Assembly (NCBI RefSeq): GCF_900108245.1
Contig: NZ_FNUY01000010.1
Location: forward strand, 109,711 to 173,710
Direction: 5' to 3'
Source: Allobosea lathyri
GTDB taxonomy: Bacteria; Pseudomonadota; Alphaproteobacteria; Rhizobiales; Beijerinckiaceae
DNA length: 64,000 nucleotides
Of the stretch, positions 1 to 8,509 are shown one piece after another. A program made the position numbers and the translations under genes. Under the pieces are notes generated by a model, which saw only the letters and a program-made list of their open reading frames with translations, searched no databases and was not told where the DNA came from. Position 1 is the first letter of the stretch. Every line of letters begins with the position of its first letter.

Positions 1-1157
1 TTGCGAGCGGCCATCGCGTCGCGATAGGCCGCGATCACGCCGTCGACCATCGCGTCGATGCGGAAATTCTGGCGGACATTGGCTGCGAGATCCGTGGCCA
101 CTGCCCGCCGCTCGGCCTCCGGAAGGGCAAGGATCGCGGCGATCGCGTCTGCCAGGATGACCGGCTCGTCTGGTGCGATCAGCCTGTGCCTGTGATCCGG
201 GCCGTAGATCTCCTTGATGCCGCCGACATCGGTGGAGATCAGCGGCTGTGCTGCGGCCGCTGCCTCCAGGATGACATAGGGCAGGGATTCGGCCCGCGAC
301 GGGATCACCATGACATGAGCTCGCGAAAGCGCCTTGCGGATCGGTCCTGGCGGTTCGAAGACGCATTGCGCCGCGATGCCGCGATCGACCGTCAGTGCCC
401 GCAGCACGGCTTCGTCGGGTCCGGAGCCGACGATCAGGATGCGAGGTGTCAGGGCATCGCGCGTCTTCAGCAGGCTGAGCGCGTCGATCAGCGTGTCGAC
501 GCCCTTGGCCGAGCGCAACTCGCCGAGATAGAGCAGGTCGAAGCTCGCCGCGCTGTGGTCGATCGGCTCGAACTCGGCTTCGGATACGCCGTTCAGCACG
601 ATCCGGTGCGCGGTGCGCGGCACGTGCCCGATATGGGCCTCGAAACGGCCCGCGATGAAGCGGCTCTCGAACAGGAACATGTCGGTGGCGCGCTCAAGGA
701 GGCGCTCGACGGCCATATAGACCTTATGTTCGGTGCCGCCGGGCTTGTAGTTGAAGCTTCCACCATGGGGCGTATAGGCGGTGATATAGCGCCGTCCGGG
801 GCTGACCAGGGCCGGCAGCCGTCCATAGACGCCTCCCTTCGAGCCGTGGCAATGGATGACGTCGGGCTTGAGCCTGGCGCGGGCGGAGATCTCGCTCATC
901 TGCGCCTTGGCGTCCATCGCGCTGGGATAGCGCGACATCGGCACGCGGATGATGCCCAGATCGAGCGTAGCCAAAAGTTCGGCGAAGACGTCGTCGGCGC
1001 GGGTGCCTCCGGTCGTCGAGTCGCAGAAGATGCCAACATGGTGCCCGCGTTGCGCCTGTCCGCGCGCGACATCCAGCACATGACGGAACAGTCCGCCGAG
1101 CGGCGCCCGGAAGACATGGAGAATCCGCAGCGGGCGCGTATCGGAAGCGTCCGACAT
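1..1157 (-). CDS. Glycosyltransferase family 1 (GT4-like), truncated by the left edge
   Basis: Read on the minus strand from an ATG at 1157, an open frame of about 385 codons runs off the left edge. The N-terminus begins MSDASDTRPLRILHVF and continues with a glycine-rich PLGGLFRH loop, typical of GT-B glycosyltransferases. A middle segment LNGVSEAEFEP is followed by YLGELRSAKGVDTLIDAL, the usual start of the C-terminal GT4 domain. Further on, PSRAESLPYVILEAAAA matches the E-x7-E sugar-nucleotide binding motif, with VGGIKEI after it. It probably transfers a sugar onto a lipid-linked exopolysaccharide intermediate at the cytoplasmic face. The stop of the export gene lies 19 bases upstream of its start, so the two are likely co-transcribed. 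Only the last residues are missing. The sugar donor is unknown. Confidence 0.86.
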   Translation of the reverse strand, partial: MSDASDTRPLRILHVFRAPLGGLFRHVLDVARGQAQRGHHVGIFCDSTTGGTRADDVFAELLATLDLGIIRVPMSRYPSAMDAKAQMSEISARARLKPDVIHCHGSKGGVYGRLPALVSPGRRYITAYTPHGGSFNYKPGGTEHKVYMAVERLLERATDMFLFESRFIAGRFEAHIGHVPRTAHRIVLNGVSEAEFEPIDHSAASFDLLYLGELRSAKGVDTLIDALSLLKTRDALTPRILIVGSGPDEAVLRALTVDRGIAAQCVFEPPGPIRKALSRAHVMVIPSRAESLPYVILEAAAAAQPLISTDVGGIKEIYGPDHRHRLIAPDEPVILADAIAAILALPEAERRAVATDLAANVRQNFRIDAMVDGVIAAYRDAMAAR

Positions 1158-1176
1158 CAAAGACCCCCCGGCCGGA

Positions 1177-1740
1177 TCAGAACCAGCGTTCTTTGATGAC
1201 GATCGTGTCGCCCGGCTGCACCGCATAGGTGATCGGCACGGTCGCGGTCACCAGCTGGTCCTCGACCTGCCGTGTCACCTCGGCATAGGAGCGCTGGCCT
1301 CGCGGCGTGAAGCCCCCGGCGATCGCGACTGCCGTCTGGACCGTCATGCCATGGACAAAGGGGAACTGGCCGGAATTGGTCACTTCGCCGAGCACGAAGA
1401 AGGGGCGGTAGGTGTCGACCTCGACCGAGACCTTCGGCTCGCGCAGATAGCCGGCGCGCAGCCGCTGTTCGATCGCCTTCTCGAGCTGCTGCGTGCTGCG
1501 CCCCTGTGCGTCGATCGCGTCGATCAGCGGCATCGAGATCCGGCCCGAGCCATCGACCGAGTAGATGTTCGACAGGTTGTCCTGGCCGAAGACGATGATG
1601 CGCAGGCGGTCGCCGCTGGCGAGCTTGTAGGGGCCGCTCGGCTGCGCGAGCGCGATGCCCGACGCATCGTAGCGCGGCGCGCAGGCGCCTGCCGTCATTG
1701 CGACGGCCAGAGCGAGAGAGGCGAGACGTCGACTCATCAC
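1177..1740 (-). CDS. Polysaccharide export lipoprotein, Wza/ExoF-like (short form)
   Basis: A 187-residue protein with a lipoprotein signal: positive MMSRR, a hydrophobic stretch, then AGAC as lipobox with Cys near residue 20. Mature residues about 35-115 form a Poly_export domain (YKLASGDRLRIIVFGQ, then GRISMPLID and VSVEVDTYRPFFVLGEV). Residues about 120-187 form one SLBB-like beta-grasp repeat ending QPGDTIVIKERWF. The family builds the outer-membrane channel for capsule or exopolysaccharide. This short version lacks the long C-terminal transmembrane helix of E. coli Wza, as is common in alphaproteobacteria. It shares a divergent promoter region (1741-1922) with the Wzz/GumC gene and precedes the glycosyltransferase on the same strand. 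Confidence 0.9.
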   Translation of the reverse strand: MMSRRLASLALAVAMTAGACAPRYDASGIALAQPSGPYKLASGDRLRIIVFGQDNLSNIYSVDGSGRISMPLIDAIDAQGRSTQQLEKAIEQRLRAGYLREPKVSVEVDTYRPFFVLGEVTNSGQFPFVHGMTVQTAVAIAGGFTPRGQRSYAEVTRQVEDQLVTATVPITYAVQPGDTIVIKERWF

Positions 1741-1922
1741 TGGCGATACCCATGCGGAAACATGGCCGCAGTGTTAGGCGTCATATGGTTAACAAAGGCT
1801 TCAGCCTCGCGATCTCGTTCTGGCGGCGAAATCGCGTTCTTAACTCGCCACTAACCTTACTGAGCTTTCATTGACGCTGCGTCCTGTCCAGGGCGCGAGA
1901 GTTTTGCGTGAATGGATGGGTC

Positions 1923-4103
1923 ATGACCGCTCACACCGAGAGCCATGCGCGAGAGGCGGCCACGCGAGAGACCGGCCAGGGGCGCGGCGACATGCTCGAT
2001 CTGTCGGCCCTCTGGGCGGCGATCAAGCGGCGCAAGCTCTGGATCATCGGGCCGACCGTGGCCGTGCTCGGCCTGTCCTTCGTCGCGGTCAATCTGGTTC
2101 CGGCGCGCTACACCGGTGAGGCGCGCATCCTGCTGGAGAATCGCGGCAGCTTTTTCACGCTGCCCGGGCAGGCGGGTTCCGAAAGCTCGGGCCAGCAGTT
2201 CGACTCCGAGGCCGTCCAGAGCCAGGTCCAGCTGATCATGTCGCGTGATCTGGCTCGCGAGGCGATCAGGCGGATCGGTCTCGTCGGCAATTCCGAGTTC
2301 GACTCGGGCGCAGGCGCAATGAATGCGGTGAGGAAGATCGGCGTCCTCGTCGGCCTGGGTTCCCATCCGGCCGACCGTTCGCCGGAGGATCGCGTGCTCG
2401 AAAAGTATTTCGAGCGCCTGCTGGTCTATCCCGTCGGGCGCTCGCGCATCGTCGCCGTCGAGTTCACCTCGCAGGATCCGGCGCTGGCGGCCAGGGGCGC
2501 CAACGCCATCGCCAATGTCTATCTGGAGATGCAGGAGGCGGCCAAGCAGGACACCGCTCGCAGCGCCTCCTCCTGGCTCTCGACGACGATCGAGCCGTTG
2601 CGCAAACGTGTCGCCGAGGCCGAGGCCAAGGTCGAGGAATACCGCTCGCGCAATGGCCTGCTCGTCGGCGCCAACAACGCCACGATCACCTCGCAGCAGC
2701 TTGGCGATCTCTCGACCCAGCTCTCGGCGGCCCGCAGCCAGCAGGCCGAGGCGCAGGCCAAGGCCGGCCTCATCCGCGACGCGATCAAGCAGGGCCGCAC
2801 CTTCGAGATCCCCGACGTCGCCAATAACGAGCTGGTCCGGCGCCTGATCGAGCAGCGGGTCAACCTGCGTGCCCAGATCGCGCTGGAATCCCGCAACCTT
2901 CTCTCCGAGCATCCGCGCATCAAGGAGCTCAACGCCCAGCTTGCCGATCTCGAAGGGCAGCTGCGCGCGGCGTCCGAGCGCACCGTGCGCACGCTCGAGA
3001 ACGAGGCTAAGATCGCCGGCCAGCGTGTCGAGAGCTTCACGGCCGCGCTCGACGGCCAGAAGAAGAATGTCTCCACCGCCAATGACAGCGAAGTGCAGCT
3101 GCGCGCGCTGGAGCGCGAGGCCCGCACCCTGCGCGAGCAGCTCGAACAGTACATGCTGCGTTATCGCGAGGCCGTCGCCCGCGACGCCCAGAATGCGACT
3201 CCGGCCGATGCACGCGTGATCTCGCGCGCCGTCGAGCCGGTGGAGCCGTCCTTCCCCAAGAAGCTGCCGACGATGCTCGTCGCGACGCTGGCGACCTTCC
3301 TCGCCTCGCTTGCGACTGTCGTGTCGCGTGAACTGCTCAATGGCCAGGGCAACGCCACGCCCGAGCCTCGCCGCGCGCCCGGTTGGGTTGGCGGCGCAGC
3401 GTCAGGACAGGCACCCGCCAGCGCCGGCGGCCGCAACGATCCGCGCCGCGAACGCGTCGCCGGCCTCCTGACCCATGGCGGACGCCTTGGCCAGATCACG
3501 CTCGATCTCGACTACCCCGAGCAGACCCTGGCCGAACTCGCTGAACGCATCGACGAGCCCCCGCGTGGCATGGCGCCGCTTGTCCTTGTGCTGGATGGCG
3601 GCGGTCCTGGCGCGACCACGCCGCGCGATCTGGCCGAACTGCTCTCTCAGCGCTGCCGCTGCATCATCGTCGATCTCACCTCCGACGATGCGCGCAGCGA
3701 GCCCGGCTTCTCTGAGTTGCTCGCCGGCGAGGCGCTGTTCTCCGACATCATCATGCGCGAGCCCGGCTCGCGGCTGCATCGCATCGGCCCCGGCCGCGCT
3801 GGCCGCGACGCGGTCCTGGCCGCGCCCGATCTCGTCGAGGCCGCGCTCGACGCGCTCTGCGAGACCTATGACTGGGTGCTCGTCGCTGCGGCCTCGAATG
3901 ACGCCAACGCCGTGCTCGCCCCGGTTGCCGGCCGTGCGCAGGGCGGGCTCGTCATGACCGGACAGGTCGGCAACGGCCACGCCGTGGAAACGGCCTATCG
4001 CATGGCCGAGCTGATGAAGGCGCCGGTCGCGCTGGTGCTCGATGCGAGCGGCGGCATCACCATCCCGCTCGACAGCCGGCAGCGCGACGAAGCTGAGGTT
4101 TGA
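1923..4103 (+). CDS. Wzz/GumC-type polysaccharide co-polymerase with degenerate BY-kinase-like domain
   Basis: About 726 residues from ATG 1923; an in-frame GTG at 1908 would add five. An N-terminal Wzz domain has a first membrane helix (KLWIIGPTVAVLGLSFVAV, about residues 25-45). A long coiled-coil periplasmic region rich in Ala, Glu and Arg runs to about 430, and a second helix (LPTMLVATLATFLASLAT) returns to the cytoplasm. The last 230 residues keep the order of a CpsD-like tyrosine kinase domain: beta strand APLVLVLDGG, an acidic strand CIIVDLTSDD, and YDWVLVAA in the Walker B place. There is no Lys-Thr P-loop (GGGPGATT instead) and no C-terminal tyrosine cluster. It should set exopolysaccharide chain length with the export gene, probably without kinase activity. 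Confidence 0.88.
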   Translation: MTAHTESHAREAATRETGQGRGDMLDLSALWAAIKRRKLWIIGPTVAVLGLSFVAVNLVPARYTGEARILLENRGSFFTLPGQAGSESSGQQFDSEAVQSQVQLIMSRDLAREAIRRIGLVGNSEFDSGAGAMNAVRKIGVLVGLGSHPADRSPEDRVLEKYFERLLVYPVGRSRIVAVEFTSQDPALAARGANAIANVYLEMQEAAKQDTARSASSWLSTTIEPLRKRVAEAEAKVEEYRSRNGLLVGANNATITSQQLGDLSTQLSAARSQQAEAQAKAGLIRDAIKQGRTFEIPDVANNELVRRLIEQRVNLRAQIALESRNLLSEHPRIKELNAQLADLEGQLRAASERTVRTLENEAKIAGQRVESFTAALDGQKKNVSTANDSEVQLRALEREARTLREQLEQYMLRYREAVARDAQNATPADARVISRAVEPVEPSFPKKLPTMLVATLATFLASLATVVSRELLNGQGNATPEPRRAPGWVGGAASGQAPASAGGRNDPRRERVAGLLTHGGRLGQITLDLDYPEQTLAELAERIDEPPRGMAPLVLVLDGGGPGATTPRDLAELLSQRCRCIIVDLTSDDARSEPGFSELLAGEALFSDIIMREPGSRLHRIGPGRAGRDAVLAAPDLVEAALDALCETYDWVLVAAASNDANAVLAPVAGRAQGGLVMTGQVGNGHAVETAYRMAELMKAPVALVLDASGGITIPLDSRQRDEAEV

Positions 4104-4141
4104 GGCGGAAATCCCGCGTCCCCGGGGGCGTTCCAGACCGC

Positions 4142-4479
4142 AGCCCTCATCCTGAGGAGCCGCGAAAGCGGCGTCTCGAAGGATGGTTCGAGAGTGCGCT
4201 GGACCCTCCTTCGAGACGCGCCTCCGGCGCTCCTCAGAGCCTGGCCGATAATGTATTGAATGATCTCAGTCGGTTGGAATTTCGCATCGAAACGGGCGGT
4301 CATCCCGGGCGACCGCAGGGAGACCCGGGATCCATGCCTGAACCTTTCGGAATCAACGTTCCGGAATGGATCCCGGATCTTCGCTTCGCTACGTCCGGGA
4401 TGACCACGCCTCTTTTGCCGATACTCAAGCTCTTGAAAACAAGTCCATCATTATCGGCCAGGCTCTCAGGATGAGGGCC
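4142..4479. repeat. Family A palindromic repeat split by a small mobile element
   Basis: The outer part reads agccctcatcctgaggagc, then a segment containing gcgtctcgaaggatg, an inverted copy of that segment, and finally aggatgagggc. This matches the uninterrupted copy at 11131-11250, the interrupted copy at 30571-30922, and an opposite-orientation copy at 24921-25273. It is a short imperfect palindrome of REP/BIME type lying between genes. Here it is interrupted after ctcctca by the element at 4237-4465. No gene is visible in 4104-4494. Confidence 0.8.
4237..4465 (+). mobile_element. MITE-like element, copy 1 (229 bp)
   Basis: The ends are inverted repeats: GAGCCTGGCCGATAATG on the left, and on the right its reverse complement with one extra base inside. 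TCA stands on both sides (4234-4236 and 4466-4468). Removing the element and one TCA restores the uninterrupted palindrome seen at 11131-11250. Inside lies a gtcatcccgg...ccgggatgac palindrome. A copy with only about two changes is at 30681-30908, and a diverged inverted copy is at 24935-25163. No coding capacity, so it would need a transposase from elsewhere. Confidence 0.75.
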
Positions 4480-4494
4480 GCGGGGGGATCGACG

Positions 4495-5727
4495 CTATTC
4501 GTCGGCGCCCCGGACCGCGCCACGTTTCATCCAGCCCGAGACACGATGGGCGAGCTTCAGCGCGACGGGCGAGGCCTTGATCCAGCGCTTGCCGGCGCGC
4601 TTCGCCTGGGCAAATGCCGAAAAGGCGCTCCCCTTCAGCGTCAGCGGCAGGAAGGTGTCGACCAGCTCGTCGCGATCGTCGCAGATCGTCGTCTTGTAAC
4701 GGGCCTCGCCGACGCCGAGATCGAACACATCGATGCCGTCGCGGCATTTCAGCCTGATCAGCTCGACCAGCAGGATTTCGCCTGGGCTGCTCTTGGCGGT
4801 TTCGCTGGCCATGTCGAAGGAGGTCGCCATCCCCGAAAAGCGCCCGCCCTGTACAGCGCCGACATAGGTCGCGACCGAGCGGCCGTTCAGGTCGAGCGTG
4901 TAGAGTTCGAGCGTCGGCGCGCGCTCCGCGACCGGCCGGGCGGCCTGTTCGAGGAAGCCGCGCATCGCCGGTTCCGCAAACGGGTCGGGCACGCCCATCG
5001 CCTTGAAGCGCTCGGACTTCTGTTCGAGGAAAGCGTCGATCACCCGTGAAATCTCGGCGGGGCTCCGGGCCTTGATCAATTCTGACGGGCCATAGCTGCC
5101 GAAGCGGTTGCGCTTGTTCTTCAGCTTCTTCTGGGCATGGCTGCTCATCGAGCGCCGCAGCGTGCCCTCGGCGTCGCCGGGGATCAGAGCAAGCTTGTAG
5201 GCGCCGCTGGGGCTAGGCCCCGCCGCTAGCAAGGCCGTCGGGTTGGGCACGCCCTGCCACATCGTCGGCTGGTTGACGAAGACGAAGGCATCGAGCCCGC
5301 CGATCGCCTTGCCGATATCGACGAGCATCGTGCGGGCCGAGCCGGCATCGAGTGCGGCGGCGAACTCGGGACGATAGATCCCCATATGGTAGTTGGCGTG
5401 CTTGCCGCCGATGAATTCGGCAAATCGGATGCAATTGCGGCGCGTCACGACGAGCGGCAGGATCGCGAGCAGCCCGTTGCCGGCATCGCGCAACGTGACA
5501 TAGCGGAACGCCATGCCATGGGCCGCGCCGACGGTCTCGACGAAGGGGCGCACCCACCCATAGGCCTGATACGGCGTCACCAGCGCGCGCTCTTCCAGGG
5601 CACGCCAGTCGGCCTCGATCGCGGCGATATCGGAGACGACCGTGATCGCACGCCAGGGCAGAGTCGTGCCCGCGCTCCGGCTTTCGGTGCGCGATGGAGC
5701 CGAAGGATGTTCGGCGAGTGCGGACAT
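4495..5727 (-). CDS. GNAT/FemAB-like acetyltransferase of CelD/BcsL type
   Basis: About 410 residues from ATG 5727; an in-frame TTG at 5751 is a weaker start. The fold is the double-GNAT arrangement of the CelD/BcsL family: an N-terminal half with DWRALEERALVTPYQAYGWV and a hydrophobic core LLAILPLVV, a middle IGGKHANYHMGIY, and a C-terminal half from about residue 240 with FLEQKSERFKAMG and LELYTLDLNGRSVATYVGAV, ending with FDLGVGEARYK. Such proteins are thought to transfer acyl groups in cellulose or exopolysaccharide synthesis. Placement between the Wzz gene and the polysaccharide deacetylase supports a role in polymer modification. It is divergent from the deacetylase. Substrate unknown. 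Confidence 0.8.
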   Translation of the reverse strand: MSALAEHPSAPSRTESRSAGTTLPWRAITVVSDIAAIEADWRALEERALVTPYQAYGWVRPFVETVGAAHGMAFRYVTLRDAGNGLLAILPLVVTRRNCIRFAEFIGGKHANYHMGIYRPEFAAALDAGSARTMLVDIGKAIGGLDAFVFVNQPTMWQGVPNPTALLAAGPSPSGAYKLALIPGDAEGTLRRSMSSHAQKKLKNKRNRFGSYGPSELIKARSPAEISRVIDAFLEQKSERFKAMGVPDPFAEPAMRGFLEQAARPVAERAPTLELYTLDLNGRSVATYVGAVQGGRFSGMATSFDMASETAKSSPGEILLVELIRLKCRDGIDVFDLGVGEARYKTTICDDRDELVDTFLPLTLKGSAFSAFAQAKRAGKRWIKASPVALKLAHRVSGWMKRGAVRGADE

Positions 5728-5857
5728 GCTCAAGGCGGCCTCTGCGAGCAAACGATACGCCCTCTTAACCGGCCATTGTGAACAGACCGGTCAAACTTCA
5801 TAGGTTCGATGCCAGCATCGGCGAACAGCGTTACCGAGCGGTTGCCACGGATATCCC

Positions 5858-6910
5858 ATGAATCTGCGCCATCACGCCTTCTCCGCCGTCTTCAAGGCGA
5901 TCGCGCTGAGCCGCGCCGACCGCTGGGGCAGGGGCCTCTCGCAAGGGGCAGGCGTCATCCTGACGCTGCATCATGTCAGGCCGCGACGCACTGCCGGCTT
6001 CCAGCCCAATGGCCTGCTGGAGATCACGCCCGAATTCCTCGACAGCGCGCTGACCCTGATCCGCACTGAGGGCTACGACCTCGTCTCGCTCGACGATGCC
6101 GTTATCCGGTTGAAGAACCCGAAACCGGGCCGCTTCTTCGTCGCATTGACCTTCGACGACGGCTACCGCGACAATATCGAGCATGCCTGGCCGGTGCTGG
6201 CGAAGCACAATGCCCCCTGGACACTCTTCGTCACGCCGGGCTTCGCCGAACGCAGCGCCCGGCTCTGGTGGCTCGAACTGGAGGAGGCGATCCGCGCGCT
6301 GCCGCGCCTAGGCCTGTCGCTGCCCGATGGCGAGTTCGCCGCCCGGACGGAGAGCGATGCCGAGAAGCAGCGCGCCTTCGACCGGCTCTACTGGCGCCTT
6401 CGCAAACAGCCGGAAGCGATTCTGCTCTCAGCGATTTCCGAACTCGCGCAACAGGCTGGAATCGACGCCGCGGCGCTCGTCGAGCGTGAATGCCTGCCCT
6501 GGGAGACGCTGCGCTCGCTCTCGGGCGCGCCGGGCGTCACCATCGGTGCGCATACGCTGAGCCATCCGATGCTGGCGAAGCACGCTACCGATTTCTCCCG
6601 GCGCGAGATCGTCGAGAGCAAGGCGCGGCTCGAGGCAGAGCTCGGCATGCCCATCCGCCATTTCGCCTATCCGGTCGGCGACCCGACCTCGGCCGGCCCG
6701 CGCGAATTCGCCATGGCGCAGGCGGCCGGCTTCACCAGCGCCGTGACGACGCGGCCGGGGCATCTGTTCCCGGGGCATGCAGCCCATCTGCATGCCCTTC
6801 CGCGCGTCTCGCTGAACGGTCTGCACCAAACGCAGGAGGCTGTCCGGGCGCTGCTGTCGGGACTGCCCTTCCTGCTCTGGAACCGCGGGCGGAAGGTCCA
6901 TGTGGTTTGA
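5858..6910 (+). CDS. Polysaccharide deacetylase family protein (NodB homology)
   Basis: A 350-residue protein with the two clearest NodB motifs: LTFDDGYRDN, about residues 98-107, with the catalytic base and metal-binding Asp pair, and GAHTLSHPML, about 229-238, whose H-x3-H supplies metal ligands. FAYPVGDP follows. The motif IILTLHHVRP near the start is typical of bacterial polysaccharide deacetylases beside exopolysaccharide genes. There is no obvious signal peptide, so it may act on lipid-linked intermediates in the cytoplasm. It is divergent from the acetyltransferase at 4495-5727; acetylation and deacetylation of the same polymer is an attractive but unproven pairing. Confidence 0.87.
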   Translation: MNLRHHAFSAVFKAIALSRADRWGRGLSQGAGVILTLHHVRPRRTAGFQPNGLLEITPEFLDSALTLIRTEGYDLVSLDDAVIRLKNPKPGRFFVALTFDDGYRDNIEHAWPVLAKHNAPWTLFVTPGFAERSARLWWLELEEAIRALPRLGLSLPDGEFAARTESDAEKQRAFDRLYWRLRKQPEAILLSAISELAQQAGIDAAALVERECLPWETLRSLSGAPGVTIGAHTLSHPMLAKHATDFSRREIVESKARLEAELGMPIRHFAYPVGDPTSAGPREFAMAQAAGFTSAVTTRPGHLFPGHAAHLHALPRVSLNGLHQTQEAVRALLSGLPFLLWNRGRKVHVV

Positions 6911-6918
6911 AGCTTGCC

Positions 6919-6992
6919 GTCATTGCGAGCGCAGCGAAGCAATCGAGCACTACGCCCTGAACGCTGGATTGCTTCGCTGCGCTCGCAATGAC
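6919..6992. repeat. Short palindromic repeat, family C (gtcattgcgagcg type)
   Basis: A 74 bp inverted repeat begins gtcattgcgagcgcagcgaa and ends with the reverse complement of the same sequence. The arms are about 28 bp with a short unrelated middle. It lies between the convergent ends of the deacetylase and DUF2842 genes, the usual place for REP-like repeats. It could fold into a strong hairpin on either strand and may serve as a two-way transcript end. Confidence 0.8.
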
Positions 6993-7007
6993 GAAGCCAA
7001 CCAGATC

Positions 7008-7217
7008 TCAAACCTCGTCCTTGCGCTCCATCCACTTGATCAGCGGCAGCAGCGGCAACACCCAGGCGAGCCCCAGCGCGATATAGGCGATGGTCTGCAC
7101 CAGTTTCGGCGCATCGGTGATCCGCCCCTGCGCCAGCGCCATTGCAACCAGCGCGTAGACGCAGACGAAGACCAGGATAGCGACCGTACCGATCAGCTTG
7201 CGGTGGCTTTGGGTCAT
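7008..7217 (-). CDS. DUF2842 small membrane protein
   Basis: About 69 residues from the ATG giving MTQSHRKLIG; an ATG 12 bases upstream is possible. Two membrane segments are visible, GTVAILVFVCVYALVAMALA and IAYIALGLAWVLPLLPLI, followed by KWMERKDEV. This is the DUF2842 pattern, found mainly in alphaproteobacteria and often next to the heme A synthase gene, as here. A role linked to cytochrome oxidase assembly is possible but only by association. It is divergent from ctaA across about 90 bases. Confidence 0.85.
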   Translation of the reverse strand: MTQSHRKLIGTVAILVFVCVYALVAMALAQGRITDAPKLVQTIAYIALGLAWVLPLLPLIKWMERKDEV

Positions 7218-7305
7218 GGCGATCTCCATCGCGACTGCGGCAATGCGGGCGTTGTCGCGCTTTTGCGACGGGTCTATCTGTCACCGGCGACAGCGCTTGT
7301 GAAGC

Positions 7306-8427
7306 GTGACACATGCGACAGAAGGCTCCGCCTGCGTGACAATAGCTCTGGATCAGCCGCTTGTTGAGACGAAACCGGCTTCCGGCCATGCCGGCATCCG
7401 CCGCTGGCTCTGGCTCGTCGCCGCGCTCGTCTTCGTCATGGTCGTCGTCGGCGGCGCCACGCGGCTGACGGGATCGGGCCTCTCGATCACCGAATGGAAG
7501 CCGATCACCGGCGCCCTGCCGCCCCTGTCGACGGAAAGTTGGGCCGCCGAATTCGAGAAGTACCGCGCGAGCCCGCAATACCAGCTGCTCAACAGCGGCA
7601 TGAGCCTGGGCGAGTTCCAGTTCATCTACTGGTGGGAATGGGGCCATCGCCAGCTCGGCCGCTTCATCGGCTTCGTGTTCCTGGCCGGTTTCCTCGTCGT
7701 GGCGCTGCGCCGGCTGCTGCCCTGGCGGCGCACGCTGACCCTGTTCGGCATGGGCCTGCTGCTGGGCCTGCAGGGCGCGATCGGCTGGATCATGGTGGCC
7801 TCGGGGCTGGAGCCCGGCATGGTCGCGGTCGCGCCGGTGAAGCTGACGCTGCATCTGACCTTCGCCGGCCTGTTCTTCGCCTCCGTCGTCGCCTTCGCGG
7901 TGTCGCTGACGCCGCCACGGCGGATCGAGCAGGCGAGGGCGCGCGGCGCGGCCTGGGCATTGCTGGCATTGACCTTCGTCCAGATAGCGCTCGGCGGCCT
8001 GGTCGCCGGCTCCAAGGCGGGTCTGACCTTCAACACCTGGCCGCTGATGGATGGCGCCTTGGTGCCGCCCTCATCGACGCTGTTCGCGCAGTCGCCCTTC
8101 TGGGAAAATTTCGTCGATAACGTCGCTTTGGTTCAGTTCAATCACCGGCTCGGCGCCTATCTGCTGCTGGCGCTGGCGCTCTGGCACGTCGTCGCGCTGC
8201 GTCGGGCGGCGCCGGGTTCGGGCGGTGCCAAACGGGCGACCGCGATCGCCGGCATGACGCTGGCGCAAGGCCTGCTCGGCATCGTCACGCTACTGCTGGC
8301 GGTGCCGATCTGGGCAGGGCTGGCGCATCAGGCGCTCGCCTTCATGGTGCTGGCGATGACGGTGGTGCATGTGACGCGCAGTAGCCTCCTTCTCCCCTTG
8401 GGGGAGAAGGTCCCGGCAGGGGGATGA
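7306..8427 (+). CDS. ctaA: Heme A synthase (COX15/CtaA type 2)
   Basis: An eight-helix inner-membrane protein that converts heme O to heme A for aa3-type cytochrome oxidase. Residues after about 30 begin WLWLVAALVFVMVVVGGATRL. The family's heme-ligand histidines appear in WWEWGHRQLGR, KLTLHLTFAG, FNHRLGAYLLL and GLAHQALAFMV. The start is GTG at 7306 or GTG at 7336; no ATG fits. The C-terminus is unusual. After VVHVTR the last residues, SSLLLPLGEKVPAGG, and the stop codon are encoded by the intergenic palindromic repeat at 8388-8507, so the native end was probably lost or replaced when the repeat inserted. Confidence 0.93.
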   Translation: MTHATEGSACVTIALDQPLVETKPASGHAGIRRWLWLVAALVFVMVVVGGATRLTGSGLSITEWKPITGALPPLSTESWAAEFEKYRASPQYQLLNSGMSLGEFQFIYWWEWGHRQLGRFIGFVFLAGFLVVALRRLLPWRRTLTLFGMGLLLGLQGAIGWIMVASGLEPGMVAVAPVKLTLHLTFAGLFFASVVAFAVSLTPPRRIEQARARGAAWALLALTFVQIALGGLVAGSKAGLTFNTWPLMDGALVPPSSTLFAQSPFWENFVDNVALVQFNHRLGAYLLLALALWHVVALRRAAPGSGGAKRATAIAGMTLAQGLLGIVTLLLAVPIWAGLAHQALAFMVLAMTVVHVTRSSLLLPLGEKVPAGG

Positions 8428-8507
8428 GGGCGCTCCGACTGGGTGCGCCCTCCTTCCCTCATCCGTCAGCGCTTCGCGCTGCCACCTTCTCCCCCGAGGG
8501 GAGAAGG
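8388..8507. repeat. Palindromic repeat, family E (ccttctcccc type), supplies the ctaA stop
   Basis: About 120 bp. The left arm ccttctccccttgggggagaagg is itself a near-palindrome, and the right arm ccttctcccccgaggggagaagg repeats it. Between them are ggatgagggcgc and gcgccc...ccctcatcc, which also pair. It fills the gap between the convergent genes ctaA and metY, with its right end three bases from the metY stop and its left part read as the last codons of ctaA. Confidence 0.78.
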
Positions 8508-8509
8508 AT

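Noticed and set aside
186..1196. A long plus-strand reading frame of 336 codons
   Set aside because: It lies antisense to a clear glycosyltransferase with motifs; its product is rich in Arg, Asp and Gly with no domain.
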